In this document: one piece after another, positions 15,362 to 25,431 of the stretch
Layout: the number at the start of each line of letters is the position of its first letter
Numbering within the stretch: the first letter of the stretch is position 1
Source: Candidatus Opimibacter skivensis
Lineage (GTDB): Bacteria > Bacteroidota > Bacteroidia > Chitinophagales > Saprospiraceae
Assembly: GCA_016721905.1 (NCBI GenBank)
Contig: JADKHH010000007.1
Coordinates: 153,399-217,398, forward strand
Direction of reading: 5' to 3'
Length of the DNA stretch: 64,000 nucleotides
Notes under the pieces: model-generated
The model's input: only the letters and a program-made list of their open reading frames with translations
Database searches by the model: none
Told to the model about the DNA's origin: nothing
Position numbers and translations under genes: made by a program

Positions 15362-17092
15362 TCAATGCGTCAGGATTACCTTGTGGACCTCAACATGGTT
15401 TTGACATGTCAGTTCAATAAAAAATATACCTTCCTTCAGATGCCCGAGAGATATCGAAAACGTAGATTCGGCATTCCAATCTTTATGCACCAACTGACCT
15501 AAACAATTATAAACTGCGATTTGACTAGGTCCAGATGATTCGGTGATAATGGATAACACATCGTTTGTGGGGTTAGGGAAAATGGTAAAGAAACGCTTAT
15601 CAGCAATAATTCCACCGTCAGAAAGTGGTATACATTCTTCTGTAAACCTTCCATCGAGGTATTCCAACCGGTCCGACAGCCAATCAGAAATATAATCGAT
15701 ATCCAAACTGTTGTACGTAAAATCCGGCCATTTCAGTGATTCCCTTTCATACACTCCGTTATTCAATAACAACTCATGACTGGACATGAACATGGACAAA
15801 ATAGAATCATGGGTGATGTGTGTGGAGCGCAGTTCCAGCCATCGGGCCTTGAGTTTGTCCCTGAATCCCTGTGCCTGACAGTCGTACATGAGACGGCTAT
15901 AAAAGCCATTCAACAAAACATCATTGGTGGTTGCATCATATGTCCCGTTCCACACCGTGCCGAAAGTGCCATCCAAATCCCAGGGTGCATAGAAGTACTT
16001 ATCATCTGTATCGTATTTGGCGATGTATATATTCTTTCCAGTATTATCTGTTGCCCTCAGTAAATTTAAAAAAATAAAATAATCGACCAGGTTATCGATC
16101 TCAAACCGGCTATCATATTCCTGATAAAACTGGCTATTCGGGGCGTTCTTAACAAAATCGACAAAATCATACAGGTGAGCCCAGTCCGTTTCTTCCGCAG
16201 GATGCTTGTATTCAAAGCCACCCCATACGGAGGAATGATTACTGTACGGAGGAAGGGAATGAAAGGTAGTGGCCCCATCCCAGCCAACCCCTTTATATAA
16301 TTCTCCCCTGATGCTGCCATTGTGGTTTTTTAACTTCAATTGTTTACGATCCATTTTCTCCCCTATGCAGTATATGCCCTGATATTCATCATTCAGGAAA
16401 AGTTCTGCATATTCCATGCGGATGCCATTCATGGCTTCAGGTTCACTTTGTTGGTAGTGGATGGTATGAATCCTGCGCCATAAATCATTATTCGTCTTAC
16501 TGCGTATGCGTAAGGGTTCATTGTACATCGCCTGCAGATTCCAGTCATCATCGGTTCGCAAGCCTAACAATGAAACATCCTGCGTTTCTGCTCCTGTACT
16601 ATCGCTCCAGAATTCAATCTCCATTGACTTCTTGGGTAACGTCTGGGTCCAGCCTCCCCGGTATTGGATTCCAATGAATGACGATACAGCCGCTTGATTT
16701 GTTTCTATCATTCTAAAATGTGCATGCACATACGGTTCATCTACTATTTCATAAGGGGTGGAGATACTGAGGATAGGGAGTTCTGTAAAATACAATGCAA
16801 AAACCGAGTTATATGATGGTATAAAAACCTCATACGCGATGCCCACCTCCGCATGAATGATGGGAGTGGAAAAAGCGCATGGCTCGTCCAGGAAAACATG
16901 TGACTTGATATCTGTCCACATTAAATTTACGGATGATACATCCAGGTTGGTCAGGACCAGATGATGCTGCACATCGATGAAGTACTGCTGCGGAAGAATT
17001 TGAATCGTATCATTCGCGGATAAAGGTATTGAACCAGACGCCACGGCTATCAGAGCCATGATACCAGACTTTATTCGGATCCAACTATTCAT
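15362..17092 (-). CDS. CotH-kinase-family secreted protein with T9SS domain
   Basis: I use the start at 17092, giving a signal peptide (MNSWIRIKSGIMALIAVASGSIPLSA); the frame opens 63 bases earlier. The middle is a CotH domain: PKKSMEIEFW, LLGLRTDDDWNLQAMYNEPLRIR, YAELFLNDEYQGIYCIGEKMDRKQL, then DNTGKNIYIAKYD and APWDLDGTFG. The last two carry the aspartates expected at the kinase active site. CotH proteins are atypical protein kinases of spore coats and are widespread as secreted proteins in other bacteria. The C-terminal sorting domain (FTIFPNPTNDVLSI ... EGIFFIELTCQNHVEVHKVIL) sends it through T9SS. Frame intact. Confidence 0.85.
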   Translation of the reverse strand: MNSWIRIKSGIMALIAVASGSIPLSANDTIQILPQQYFIDVQHHLVLTNLDVSSVNLMWTDIKSHVFLDEPCAFSTPIIHAEVGIAYEVFIPSYNSVFALYFTELPILSISTPYEIVDEPYVHAHFRMIETNQAAVSSFIGIQYRGGWTQTLPKKSMEIEFWSDSTGAETQDVSLLGLRTDDDWNLQAMYNEPLRIRSKTNNDLWRRIHTIHYQQSEPEAMNGIRMEYAELFLNDEYQGIYCIGEKMDRKQLKLKNHNGSIRGELYKGVGWDGATTFHSLPPYSNHSSVWGGFEYKHPAEETDWAHLYDFVDFVKNAPNSQFYQEYDSRFEIDNLVDYFIFLNLLRATDNTGKNIYIAKYDTDDKYFYAPWDLDGTFGTVWNGTYDATTNDVLLNGFYSRLMYDCQAQGFRDKLKARWLELRSTHITHDSILSMFMSSHELLLNNGVYERESLKWPDFTYNSLDIDYISDWLSDRLEYLDGRFTEECIPLSDGGIIADKRFFTIFPNPTNDVLSIITESSGPSQIAVYNCLGQLVHKDWNAESTFSISLGHLKEGIFFIELTCQNHVEVHKVILTH

Positions 17093-17380
17093 GCAATAAC
17101 GATTAGCTTTTCTTTTCAATGAAGGTGTGCTTGAAATACCGGGCAACCTTGACACCCCCTACTCTTCCACAAAATACATATTGAGCATCCCTTTGTTCTT
17201 TGCTTCTATCTTACCGCGGAAGGTGAAGGTAAACTTATCCTTTTAAATGAAAAAAATAAACAAGAAGATGTGGCGGATCAGTCTTCGCTTCATAGGATGG
17301 TTTTAGAAATGTTGTCCTTCCCTTACCCGGATGAAAATCCTCTGAAAAACCTTCTCTCCATTGCCCTCTTTCTCCTGCAG

Positions 17381-17475
17381 AACTCACCCCCGGCCTCTTT
17401 CTTTCTTCAAGGTGATTTGCGGTACGCGTTTGATTTTCTGAAGTGAGGGGAGATTTAATTTTTCTGTAGACACAG
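17381..17475. repeat. 95-bp direct repeat, copy 1
   Basis: Runs from AACTCACCCCCGGCC to TTTTTCTGTAGACACAG and recurs at 17497-17591 with about ten differences. It contains GGTGATTTGCGGTACGCGTT. No gene is visible anywhere in 17156-17758; the rest is short low-complexity pieces such as repeated CACTGCT near 17695. Confidence 0.75.
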
Positions 17476-17496
17476 ATCCTTTTTGATCTTCCGGAC

Positions 17497-17591
17497 AACT
17501 CACCCCCGGCCCCTCTCTTTCTTCAAGGTGATTTGCGGTACGCGTTTGATTTTCTGAAGAGAGGGGTGTCATGATTTTTCTGTAGACACAG
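17497..17591. repeat. 95-bp direct repeat, copy 2
   Basis: Second copy of the 17381-17475 repeat, 116 bases downstream in the same orientation. Confidence 0.75.
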
Positions 17592-17758
17592 TTATGTCTT
17601 ATTCTCTATTTAAAAATTTCCAGGTGCTCCCCTCTCTTTTTTCGGATCACATGCGTACCCGCAAATAGCTACCAACTTCCAGTGCGTTGCTCACTGCTCA
17701 CTGCTCACTGCTAGCTAAAAGGGGCGGGGGTGAGTTTTGCATGAGCAAGAGACAGAGA

Positions 17759-18139
17759 TTATCTTCTTCTATTGATAACAAATAACATGGCTGAAGAAAC
17801 AATACACATGACGATTGCACTCATGACAAGTGAATTTTCTTTTTGTGAAATGCCTATCAAAAAGTCACCGACAAACATGACTAAAAAGAAAATATAGGCT
17901 ATGGTCAGCATCGGGATTGATTTTTTTAAGGTCGCAAAACCAAAGATAAAACCCAGGGCAAATTGCCGGGCCGCCCACATGTACATCAGGTAGTCAACGC
18001 CCTTTGCCGTAAGGTCTACAGTTTCCAAAACAGATTGCGGTGAAAAGCAGATTAAAAAACTCACCAGGATTTCAAGTAAGGCAAAGAGTCCGGATACGAT
18101 AAGGATCCATAGTGGTAATGATTTTTGTTGCTCTGTCAT
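17759..18139 (-). CDS. Hypothetical four-helix membrane protein, 126 aa
   Basis: I do not recognise the family. The protein has four hydrophobic segments (about residues 10-32, 48-68, 72-95, 103-122), ends in NRRR, and has an Arg-Gln pair in the second helix (MWAARQFALGFIFG). It lies 23 bases after the response regulator gene on the same strand and may be cotranscribed with it. Confidence 0.6.
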   Translation of the reverse strand: MTEQQKSLPLWILIVSGLFALLEILVSFLICFSPQSVLETVDLTAKGVDYLMYMWAARQFALGFIFGFATLKKSIPMLTIAYIFFLVMFVGDFLIGISQKENSLVMSAIVMCIVSSAMLFVINRRR

Positions 18140-18162
18140 GATCTGGATTTTGGAGTTATTGC

Positions 18163-18600
18163 TTATTGTTGCGCATTCTTAATATAATTGGGTGATTCAC
18201 ATTCTTTCCAGTATTCTACAATTTTCACCATAATCTCTTTAAGCCTATCATAACTATTTGGCTTGATAAAAAACCCTTGAATTGACCTGGAATAAGCGTC
18301 GATGACATGTTGCTGCTCGGCCCTTGTTGAAAAGAAGAGATATGGGATTGATTTCATTCGGAGATCCTCATTGTTGTGAATTTTCTCCCTCAATTCCATG
18401 CCATTCAATTTAGGCATATTGATGTCAGACAAGACCAGAAATGGTTCAATCTCGGTGTCTGTCAAATATTCTAAAGCCAGCGCACTATCGCTAAAGAAAA
18501 TAAGTTTATTGCTGTAATTAAGTTCTTTAAAGATCTCAGCTAAAACATCCTGGTCGTCTGTGTCATCTTCAATGATGACAATGGGGCCGCTCTTGTTCAT
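18163..18600 (-). CDS. Single-domain response regulator (CheY-like)
   Basis: The 145-residue protein is a receiver domain only. The acidic pair Glu11-Asp12 with Asp13, the phosphorylation site Asp59 in LVLSDINMP, the switch residues in LFFSTRA and the lysine in FFIKPNS are all present. It resembles the stand-alone receivers of Bacteroidota that work with hybrid or bacteriophytochrome-type kinases. No kinase is adjacent, so its partner is elsewhere. Confidence 0.88.
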   Translation of the reverse strand: MNKSGPIVIIEDDTDDQDVLAEIFKELNYSNKLIFFSDSALALEYLTDTEIEPFLVLSDINMPKLNGMELREKIHNNEDLRMKSIPYLFFSTRAEQQHVIDAYSRSIQGFFIKPNSYDRLKEIMVKIVEYWKECESPNYIKNAQQ

Positions 18601-18943
18601 TGTGCAAATTTTAGGGTTGCAAGTTACGCATTGTTAACGATGAAAAGGATGGTGTTCCAACGCCTCTTTACAGGCCGCATATTTCAGACTGAATCGCCTG
18701 GCCTCCTGCTTCGCCTCAAAGTAGAAATAACAAGTTTTGTAAACGTTGGATCGTAGATTTTCAATGAAGGTCAATGACCATTGGATCATGCGTAAAAACA
18801 CCGGAACCTTTAGGCAAAAGGGTATGCCTACTCCAGGGAACGGAGTAAGGAGAATCACATCTTATCTACATTTCCAAACTGACTGTGACAGGAAGAGATA
18901 TTGGACAGGACAATGACGCCGTTTTTCATCTTCTCATCGAGTG
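18601..18943. other. Intergenic region, no gene recognised
   Basis: These 343 bases between the efflux operon end and the response regulator hold a 74-codon minus-strand frame (18634-18858) whose product I do not recognise and whose composition is unlike its neighbours. I do not call it a gene. The response regulator promoter must lie at the right end. Confidence 0.3.
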
Positions 18944-21900
18944 CTATGGAGCTTGAGTAATCCCCAGTACACCGGATATTTTCTTCCGTTTCATTTTTTC
19001 TTTCGCAGTGTCCACCAAATAGTAAACCATTGGGACTAAGAATACAGTCAAAACCAAAGAGGAAAGAAGTCCACCTATAATAACCCACGCAAGACCGTTT
19101 TTCCATTCAGCTGCTGTTCCCGTTGCCAACGCAATCGGTAGCATGCCCACCACCATTGAAAGCGTGGTCATCAGAATGGGTCGCATTCGACCTTTTCCAG
19201 CTATGATCAAAGCCTCCTTAAAATGCTTTCCTTCTGATTTCAGTTGATTGGTAAAATCCACAATTAGAATAGCGTTCTTTACGACCAATCCCATCAACAT
19301 GATCAGACCTAGCAGGGCGAACAAACTCAAATTACTTAATGACAAATTCAAGGCGATAAAGGCCCCAATGGCGGCTAAAGGAATAGAAAACAAAACTACA
19401 AATGGATACACAAAGCTGTCATAAAGTGCTACCATAATCAGGTAAATCAACAAAAATGAAATGAGCAAGACTGAACCTAATGCTCCGAAACTATCATTTT
19501 GCCTTTTGATATCACTCCCCCATGTCATTTGTATCCCATTTGGAAGTGGATCCTCTTTGAGATAAGCCACTACATCATCAGCTACCGTTCCAGATGGTCT
19601 GCCCAATGCGTCAGCAGTTAGCGTAACCGCTGGTTGACGATCCTTTCTTTCTAATAAAGAAGGGGAATTGTCTTGCTGAACGGTTGCAAATTGGGAAACT
19701 TCTATGGGCAAACCCATCGGGTTAATAATAGAAAGCTGTTGAACATCATCATAGTTTTGACGGTCAAACTCATCTAAACTGACTCTCACAGGATATTCAG
19801 TACCATCTTCTGTTAATGTTGCATCGTCATTACCTGTAAATGCTGTTCTTAGGTTGAGTCCCAAATAAGCCGTTGTTAACCCCAACCGTTGCATTTTGTC
19901 TTTGTCAGGAATAATAATATACTCAGGACTACCGCCTTCTACTGATAACCGAACATTATCTGCGCCCGGAATTGTCTCAACCATAGCCTTTAATTCATTT
20001 CCGCTTATCAGTACCGAATCTAAGTTGCTTCCACTTAATGTAATCTCAATCGGTGCTGATCGGGGTATCAGGCCTAAAGCGGCCATCGAATAATTTATGC
20101 CCGGAAATTTTGCTTTCAAATCTTCTCTTAGGTCTTTCATAAACCTTTCAGTCGGCATATTCTTAAGCTCCTCTTTGGACTTCAACTGAATCGTAAATTC
20201 TGATTTGTTTGCAGCGCCTATTCCCAAACTCCCGATACCTGTGCTTGGTCCGCCTACATTAGAGAATAGCGTTGCTACTTCGGGCTGCTGAATAATATAT
20301 GTTTCCACCTGTTGAGTAATCAAATTGTTTTGTTGAATAGACGTTACTTTATCAAACTCCAAAGCCAACCTGAATTTCCCCTGGTCTCCCGTTGAGATAA
20401 GCTCTTTTCCAATAATCCCTTGTTTCATGATACCTAATGTCACTCCAAAAAGAACCAATACCATGCCTGTGAAAAGAATTTTATGACTCAACACCCATTC
20501 CAATTGCCTGCCATACCCATTCGTGAATTGCTTTAATTGATGTTCGAACCAAAGTAAAAACCGATTGAAATAATTCGTTGGTTGCAAATCTTCTTTCTTC
20601 CCGATACGTGACGCCAACCAGGGCGTAAGCGTAAACCCCACCAACAGACTTGTTAGTGTTGATGTTACGACCACCACCGAAAATTGTTTGAGCATATCTG
20701 CTACAAACACTTGCAAAAAAAGAATAGGTAAGAAAACAACTACATCAACCAATGTGATCGACAATGCCGCAAAGCCAATCTCCATTCGACCATCCATGGC
20801 AGCCTTCCGCTTGTCTTTCCCCGTGTCCAGATGCTTCTGAATATTTTCTAATACCACGGTGGCATCATCCACCAAAATGCCAATGATCAATGACATGGCC
20901 AACAAAGTCATTAGATTGAGGGTATAATCCAAAAGCCACATCACCGCAAATGCTGTGATGAGTGAAGTAGGAATGGCCACCAGCACGATGATAGCGTTCC
21001 TAAAACTCCTTAAAAATAGAAACATGACCAGGGAAACAAGGATGACAGCCAACATCAAATCAAAAACTACGGAATTTACTGCCGCAATTGTATTGTCAGT
21101 ACTATCGTCAGCTATAATGAAACTCACACCTGCATGCGCATACTGCTGTTCAATAGCTTTGAATTTCTCCCGCACTAATTTTGAAACATCCACAGCATTT
21201 GCATCACCTTGCTTTTTCAATAGTAGCCCTATTCCATTTACACCATTATAGCGACTGATCGAAGTTGTTTCTTTTATACCATCTATCACTTTCGCCACAT
21301 CCTTTACATAAACAGGACTGCCTACCACAGGCATTGCTACCTGAACATTTTGGATATCAACTAAAGTTGTAAACTTTCCAGTTAACCGAACAGAAGTATT
21401 CTCCTTATCTGTCTGAATCTTCCCTGCCGGTAAATCCAAACCCGAACGATTAATGGCTTCAACAATCTGAACCATTGAAATCTTGTAAAGCTTCAGTTTA
21501 TCCTGATCTATTTTTACCTGAATTTCCCTCTCTTCGCCACCTAAAATTGTAATTTCCGCCACTCCATTTATTTGCTGTACCTGAGGAAGAAATTCATCCT
21601 TCATTTTTTGATAAAACGCAGTGGCTGGAAGTTCGCTTGTAGCACTGACAGACATTATAGGTAAATCGTTTGGCGATACTTTACTCATGACAGGACTCAA
21701 AATATCTTGCGGCAAATCCTTACGGATATTGTCTATGTAGCGTTGGGCATCCTGCATAGATTTATCCAGATCTGTTCCGTATTTCAGATTGGCAATGATG
21801 ATTGAAGCGCTGGGCAATGACTTTGTTACCAGATAATCTACCCCTTCCAAATTAGATAAGGCATCTTCTATTTTTCGGGAAACAGAAGTTTCTACTTCAT

Positions 21901-22069
21901 CGGGATCAGCTCCCGGATAACCTGTTTTTATGACCACTACCGGCTGATTAAAATCAGGCATAAGCTCATAGTTCAGATTTTTGTAGCCAATAATTCCCAA
22001 TAGCGCAAATACACTAAAAAGCACGATAATCAGGGAAGGGCGCTTGATTGATATTTCAGTAATATTCAT
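18944..22069 (-). CDS. RND efflux pump inner-membrane permease (HAE1/AcrB type)
   Basis: The 1041-residue protein has the full RND layout: helix 1 (SLIIVLFSVFALLGIIGY), two large periplasmic loops and twelve membrane helices. The proton-relay residues are visible as the Asp pair in GILVDDATVVLEN (about residue 400) and the Lys in LMGLVVKNAILIVDF (about 930). It uses proton motive force to expel compounds through a TolC channel. The sequence is of the drug/organic type rather than the heavy-metal type, but the substrate cannot be read from it. It is the last gene of the operon, 13 bases after the adaptor. Confidence 0.93.
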   Translation of the reverse strand: MNITEISIKRPSLIIVLFSVFALLGIIGYKNLNYELMPDFNQPVVVIKTGYPGADPDEVETSVSRKIEDALSNLEGVDYLVTKSLPSASIIIANLKYGTDLDKSMQDAQRYIDNIRKDLPQDILSPVMSKVSPNDLPIMSVSATSELPATAFYQKMKDEFLPQVQQINGVAEITILGGEEREIQVKIDQDKLKLYKISMVQIVEAINRSGLDLPAGKIQTDKENTSVRLTGKFTTLVDIQNVQVAMPVVGSPVYVKDVAKVIDGIKETTSISRYNGVNGIGLLLKKQGDANAVDVSKLVREKFKAIEQQYAHAGVSFIIADDSTDNTIAAVNSVVFDLMLAVILVSLVMFLFLRSFRNAIIVLVAIPTSLITAFAVMWLLDYTLNLMTLLAMSLIIGILVDDATVVLENIQKHLDTGKDKRKAAMDGRMEIGFAALSITLVDVVVFLPILFLQVFVADMLKQFSVVVVTSTLTSLLVGFTLTPWLASRIGKKEDLQPTNYFNRFLLWFEHQLKQFTNGYGRQLEWVLSHKILFTGMVLVLFGVTLGIMKQGIIGKELISTGDQGKFRLALEFDKVTSIQQNNLITQQVETYIIQQPEVATLFSNVGGPSTGIGSLGIGAANKSEFTIQLKSKEELKNMPTERFMKDLREDLKAKFPGINYSMAALGLIPRSAPIEITLSGSNLDSVLISGNELKAMVETIPGADNVRLSVEGGSPEYIIIPDKDKMQRLGLTTAYLGLNLRTAFTGNDDATLTEDGTEYPVRVSLDEFDRQNYDDVQQLSIINPMGLPIEVSQFATVQQDNSPSLLERKDRQPAVTLTADALGRPSGTVADDVVAYLKEDPLPNGIQMTWGSDIKRQNDSFGALGSVLLISFLLIYLIMVALYDSFVYPFVVLFSIPLAAIGAFIALNLSLSNLSLFALLGLIMLMGLVVKNAILIVDFTNQLKSEGKHFKEALIIAGKGRMRPILMTTLSMVVGMLPIALATGTAAEWKNGLAWVIIGGLLSSLVLTVFLVPMVYYLVDTAKEKMKRKKISGVLGITQAP

Positions 22070-22082
22070 AACTCGCTGGTTT

Positions 22083-23138
22083 TTATTGTGCTATTACATT
22101 TGCTCCATCAAAAAGATTGATAAAGCCACCTGAGATGAGCACATCTCCTTCCTTGACACCAGCGGAGATAACTGCTTTATTACCGAGTCGTTGTGACACT
22201 ACTACCTGCTGAAGTACTGCTTTACCATTTTGTATCAGATAAACCTGCGGCTGGCTAGTAGTGCCTTGTATGGCAGACGACTCAATGATGATAGCTGCTT
22301 CCTGACTTCCGTCTTTCAAATACACTTTACCAAACATGCCTGATTTAATTTTCATATCCGGAGTGTTTTTTACTGTAAACTGAATTGGAAAACTACTTCC
22401 CATATTGGCTTTACTGCCCACCATCGTCGCTTTACCGGTTAATGAAATTTCAGGGTAAGCATCACCGACCAGGGTATAGGTCTGGTCAAGTGAAAATTTG
22501 CCCAATTCATTTTCAGACACATTTGCAGTAAATTTCAATTGGCTAATGTCTGTAATCTGGAGCAAGGCAACTCCTGGCGCTGCAAACGCTCCTTCTTCGC
22601 TGAGTTTTGCAGTGACTACCCCATTAAATGGGGCCTTGATCGTTGTTTTGTTAATCTGCTCAACTACAGTGGCTCGCTGAACTTTTGCGGCTTTTAATCC
22701 CAATACTGCTTTCTCCAATTGAACACCTTGAATAGCATCAGCTTTTGCTAATATCGTATAGCGGTTTACATCCGCTTCCAAACCCTCTATTTGGACATCA
22801 ATCGATTGTAATTGGAGTTTCAATAAAGTGTTATCCAGGTGTACCAATGCTTGTCCCCTTTGCACAGTACTTCCAATATCCACCAATATTTTGTTGATTT
22901 TACCTTGTATTTCTGCACTGATTCTGGTTTCCTTGTTAGGTTCAAATGTGCCAGCATAAAAACCTTCGTCATTAAGGTGTTCAAGGTGAATGGTATCGGC
23001 TTGCACGGAGATAGCTTGCTCCTTATCGAATTGATAGACATTACCTTGTGCTATTTCCTTGTTACTTTTGAGTACATATGCAGCATAGGCCATGAGGGCC
23101 AGGCCAGCCACGATTGCGATTATTTTCTTCCAATTCAT
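22083..23138 (-). CDS. RND efflux periplasmic adaptor (membrane fusion protein)
   Basis: The 351-residue protein has an N-terminal anchor (WKKIIAIVAGLALMAYAAYVL), a split lipoyl domain (AEIQGKINKILVDIGSTVQRGQALVHLD and TIKAPFNGVVTAKLSEEGAFAAPG) on either side of a short hairpin, and a beta-barrel plus membrane-proximal domain. It bridges the permease and the TolC channel. It lies between the two genes with gaps of 13 and 11 bases, so all three are cotranscribed. Confidence 0.93.
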   Translation of the reverse strand: MNWKKIIAIVAGLALMAYAAYVLKSNKEIAQGNVYQFDKEQAISVQADTIHLEHLNDEGFYAGTFEPNKETRISAEIQGKINKILVDIGSTVQRGQALVHLDNTLLKLQLQSIDVQIEGLEADVNRYTILAKADAIQGVQLEKAVLGLKAAKVQRATVVEQINKTTIKAPFNGVVTAKLSEEGAFAAPGVALLQITDISQLKFTANVSENELGKFSLDQTYTLVGDAYPEISLTGKATMVGSKANMGSSFPIQFTVKNTPDMKIKSGMFGKVYLKDGSQEAAIIIESSAIQGTTSQPQVYLIQNGKAVLQQVVVSQRLGNKAVISAGVKEGDVLISGGFINLFDGANVIAQ

Positions 23139-23149
23139 TTTCGTAAGGA

Positions 23150-24484
23150 CTAATGGTGCGTTGAAATATTTCCAGTCAGCTTTTTTAGTTCCAGGTCTGC
23201 TTTCAGGTAGCCAACAAGAGCAGACAGGTATGCTTGCTGAGCTTCCCGTAAGGTGTTATCCGCCAATAAAACATCAGTTAAATTTGCAGTACCATGTTTC
23301 TGTTGCAATATCGTTTGCTCGTATATAGATTGTGCAAGATTGATTTGCTCCGTTGTGTTTTCTACCGTTTTACCGGCTATTTCCCTTTGCATTTTTGCAT
23401 TTTCCACTTGCATCTCATTTTGTTCAGATACCAATGACGTTTGTAGGTCATTGTTCTTAAGCTCAAGTGCCTTCTGATCCAACTTCCGTTGAGTCACCGT
23501 TCCGTTAAACAAAGGATAAGACAACTGGATACCTGCGAAACCAATCGGATAAAAATCTAAAAAACCTTCAGACTGGCCACTGTAGCCAAAGCCCGTAGTG
23601 CCATAGGTGGCGAATAAATTCAGCGAAGGCAAAAACCTTGACTTGTTTAAAATGCTCAGCTCATTGGTGATGATTCGATTTTGCACGGATATCATACGAA
23701 GGTCCAATGTTGTTGCGCTAGCGTATTCAACTGACTCTTGCTGTTGAATCGTCGGGTCAACCTGGATGCTTTGGTCAATGGAGATACCCATAGCCAATTT
23801 CAATGCATTCAACACTTGAGCGTACGTACTACTTACACTTTCGCGTTGCGTGGACAATTGAGCTATTTGCAATTTTACTTTACTTACATCTGTTCCTTTG
23901 GCTAGTAATTGTTGGTAGAGAATTTCCATATTCCCCAGTAGTTTTTTAGCATTCACCAAATTGCTGTCCATAAATGCCAACTGATGCTGCAATATTTGTG
24001 CGTTGTAATAGAGGCTAGAAAGTTCAAAAAAGATCTGCTCTTCTGTCTTTTGCAATTGCAGTAGGCTTAGCTCAGCGGCTATCCTGGTTGTTTGTATAGC
24101 TCCGTACACTTGCGGATTGTACAAAGGCATTGTCAACTGAATATTTGCATTGATGTTGTGAGGCACACCAAATTGTATTTCTCTAAAGTCACCTGCTGGC
24201 GCTGTCGGAATAAATGTTGACAAAGGCATTAACTGGTAAGGCAAATTCGTAAAATACTTGTACTCTGTCATGACAGCTACCTTTGGAAGCAAATTGGCTT
24301 TTGCTTCTTTCTCCTTTTGCTCACTTATCACCATGTTGTTTCTGCTCATTTGCAGATTCTTATTATACACCTGTGCTGTGTCAATACATTGTTGCAGCGT
24401 CCAGACTTGAGCCTGAATGGTATAAGCGCCTGTTAACAAGAATAGCAGTAACAACGCCGGTATGTGAATGCTCACTAACTTCAT
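23150..24484 (-). CDS. TolC-family outer-membrane efflux channel
   Basis: The 444-residue protein has a signal peptide (ending YTIQAQ) and the paired outer-membrane efflux repeats: WTLQQCIDTAQVYNKNLQMSRNNM opens the first, and the second includes IQLSYPLFNGTVTQRKLDQKALELKNNDLQ. It provides the exit duct of the tripartite pump. The adaptor gene begins 11 bases after its stop. Confidence 0.92.
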   Translation of the reverse strand: MKLVSIHIPALLLLFLLTGAYTIQAQVWTLQQCIDTAQVYNKNLQMSRNNMVISEQKEKEAKANLLPKVAVMTEYKYFTNLPYQLMPLSTFIPTAPAGDFREIQFGVPHNINANIQLTMPLYNPQVYGAIQTTRIAAELSLLQLQKTEEQIFFELSSLYYNAQILQHQLAFMDSNLVNAKKLLGNMEILYQQLLAKGTDVSKVKLQIAQLSTQRESVSSTYAQVLNALKLAMGISIDQSIQVDPTIQQQESVEYASATTLDLRMISVQNRIITNELSILNKSRFLPSLNLFATYGTTGFGYSGQSEGFLDFYPIGFAGIQLSYPLFNGTVTQRKLDQKALELKNNDLQTSLVSEQNEMQVENAKMQREIAGKTVENTTEQINLAQSIYEQTILQQKHGTANLTDVLLADNTLREAQQAYLSALVGYLKADLELKKLTGNISTHH

Positions 24485-24607
24485 TGGTCAAATTTTTTTC
24501 TACTTCATGAGTAATAAATCGCTTTCCATTGCTCCTTCACTACCTGTTTTACCTTTGGTTCAACGTGTACATATTCACCTGGCATACGTGCTTCATTTAT
24601 ACCCTCT

Positions 24608-25069
24608 TCATTGGAAGAAGGTATTAAATATGATGAATGAAGCTTGAATGTTTTCAAATAGTCTTGACGCTTCGATTTCGTCTTGAGCCTTTGAGAGGTC
24701 ATTGACGGTATCGATGTAGGGCAATAGCCACTTATGCAGTTCATCGTGGGCTTTGCCCTTCATGGTGCAATTAGACGTTAGCAATTCAATATTGGATTGT
24801 AAAATTCCCGCAAATGATTTGAAGTCTTTATGCTCAACCTTAGTAAAGGAAAGAACATCGTTTTCCATATTTCGAATATGTGTCAGCATATGGGCATCCA
24901 CAGTCCATTTGACGCCATTGTTAAGTTCAATGGCTGCACTTTCATCATCGTGCTGATGTTCATCTTGTGTTGCGGCCTCCGCCTTTTCATTTGACTTTTC
25001 GTTCGTCGTGTTGGTACAACTTAAAAGGAACAAACTGATGACAGTGAGTAAGCATGTTAACTTTTTCAT
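24608..25069 (-). CDS. Histidine-rich lipoprotein of the efflux operon
   Basis: The 153-residue protein carries a lipoprotein signal with Cys18 (FLLSC), then an acidic, His-containing linker (DEHQHDDES) and a helical domain with KAHDELHKWLLPYIDTVNDLS. I know no named family for it. The helical pattern and the histidines suggest a periplasmic or outer-membrane-attached binding protein, possibly for metal or the pump substrate (inference). Its ATG overlaps the TGA of the preceding membrane gene (ATGA), a sign of translational coupling. Confidence 0.7.
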   Translation of the reverse strand: MKKLTCLLTVISLFLLSCTNTTNEKSNEKAEAATQDEHQHDDESAAIELNNGVKWTVDAHMLTHIRNMENDVLSFTKVEHKDFKSFAGILQSNIELLTSNCTMKGKAHDELHKWLLPYIDTVNDLSKAQDEIEASRLFENIQASFIIFNTFFQ

Positions 25070-25426
25070 ATTTTCTTTTTTGTGATTGTGAAAAAAGCAA
25101 GGATTGTAAATACAAGCGTGACAGCGATTCTAAAAAGCATTGCGCTGATTGTCTTCGCTTCGTGCATACCGCCTGCACTTACGTGAATCATAAGCCCGAT
25201 AAAAGCGGCTATCAGTATGGTTGTTGAAATGCCCAGGAGTGTAGCCGTCCACTTCCTACCCTTACTAACCCATACGCTGCGACCAGGTAAAGCAGGCTAC
25301 TGATGAAATTAGACCAAACAACAAACAAAACAATGCCTGCCAATGACCAAAAATGACTGATGTGCTTAAGAAAAGCGTCAGCAAGCCAAACCCGACTAAC
25401 AATGTGGCGAATACATATGGCAGCAT
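25066..25426 (-). CDS. Small membrane protein of the efflux operon (two frameshifts)
   Basis: No single long frame exists, but three pieces join into a plausible protein of about 118 aa. They are MLPYVFATLLVGFGLLTLFL, then KHISHFWSLAGIVLF through YLVAAYGLV, then SKGRKWTATLLGISTTILIA to FFTITKKKI. The joins near 25365 and 25265 each need one added base. It has about four hydrophobic helices. It begins 6 bases after the TetR stop and its TGA overlaps the lipoprotein ATG, which supports a real gene. The family is not known to me. Confidence 0.6.
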
Positions 25427-25431
25427 TTTTT

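Noticed and set aside
18634..18858. 74-codon minus-strand frame before the efflux operon end
   Set aside because: No recognisable motif, no coupling to neighbours and atypical composition; I could not support it as a gene.
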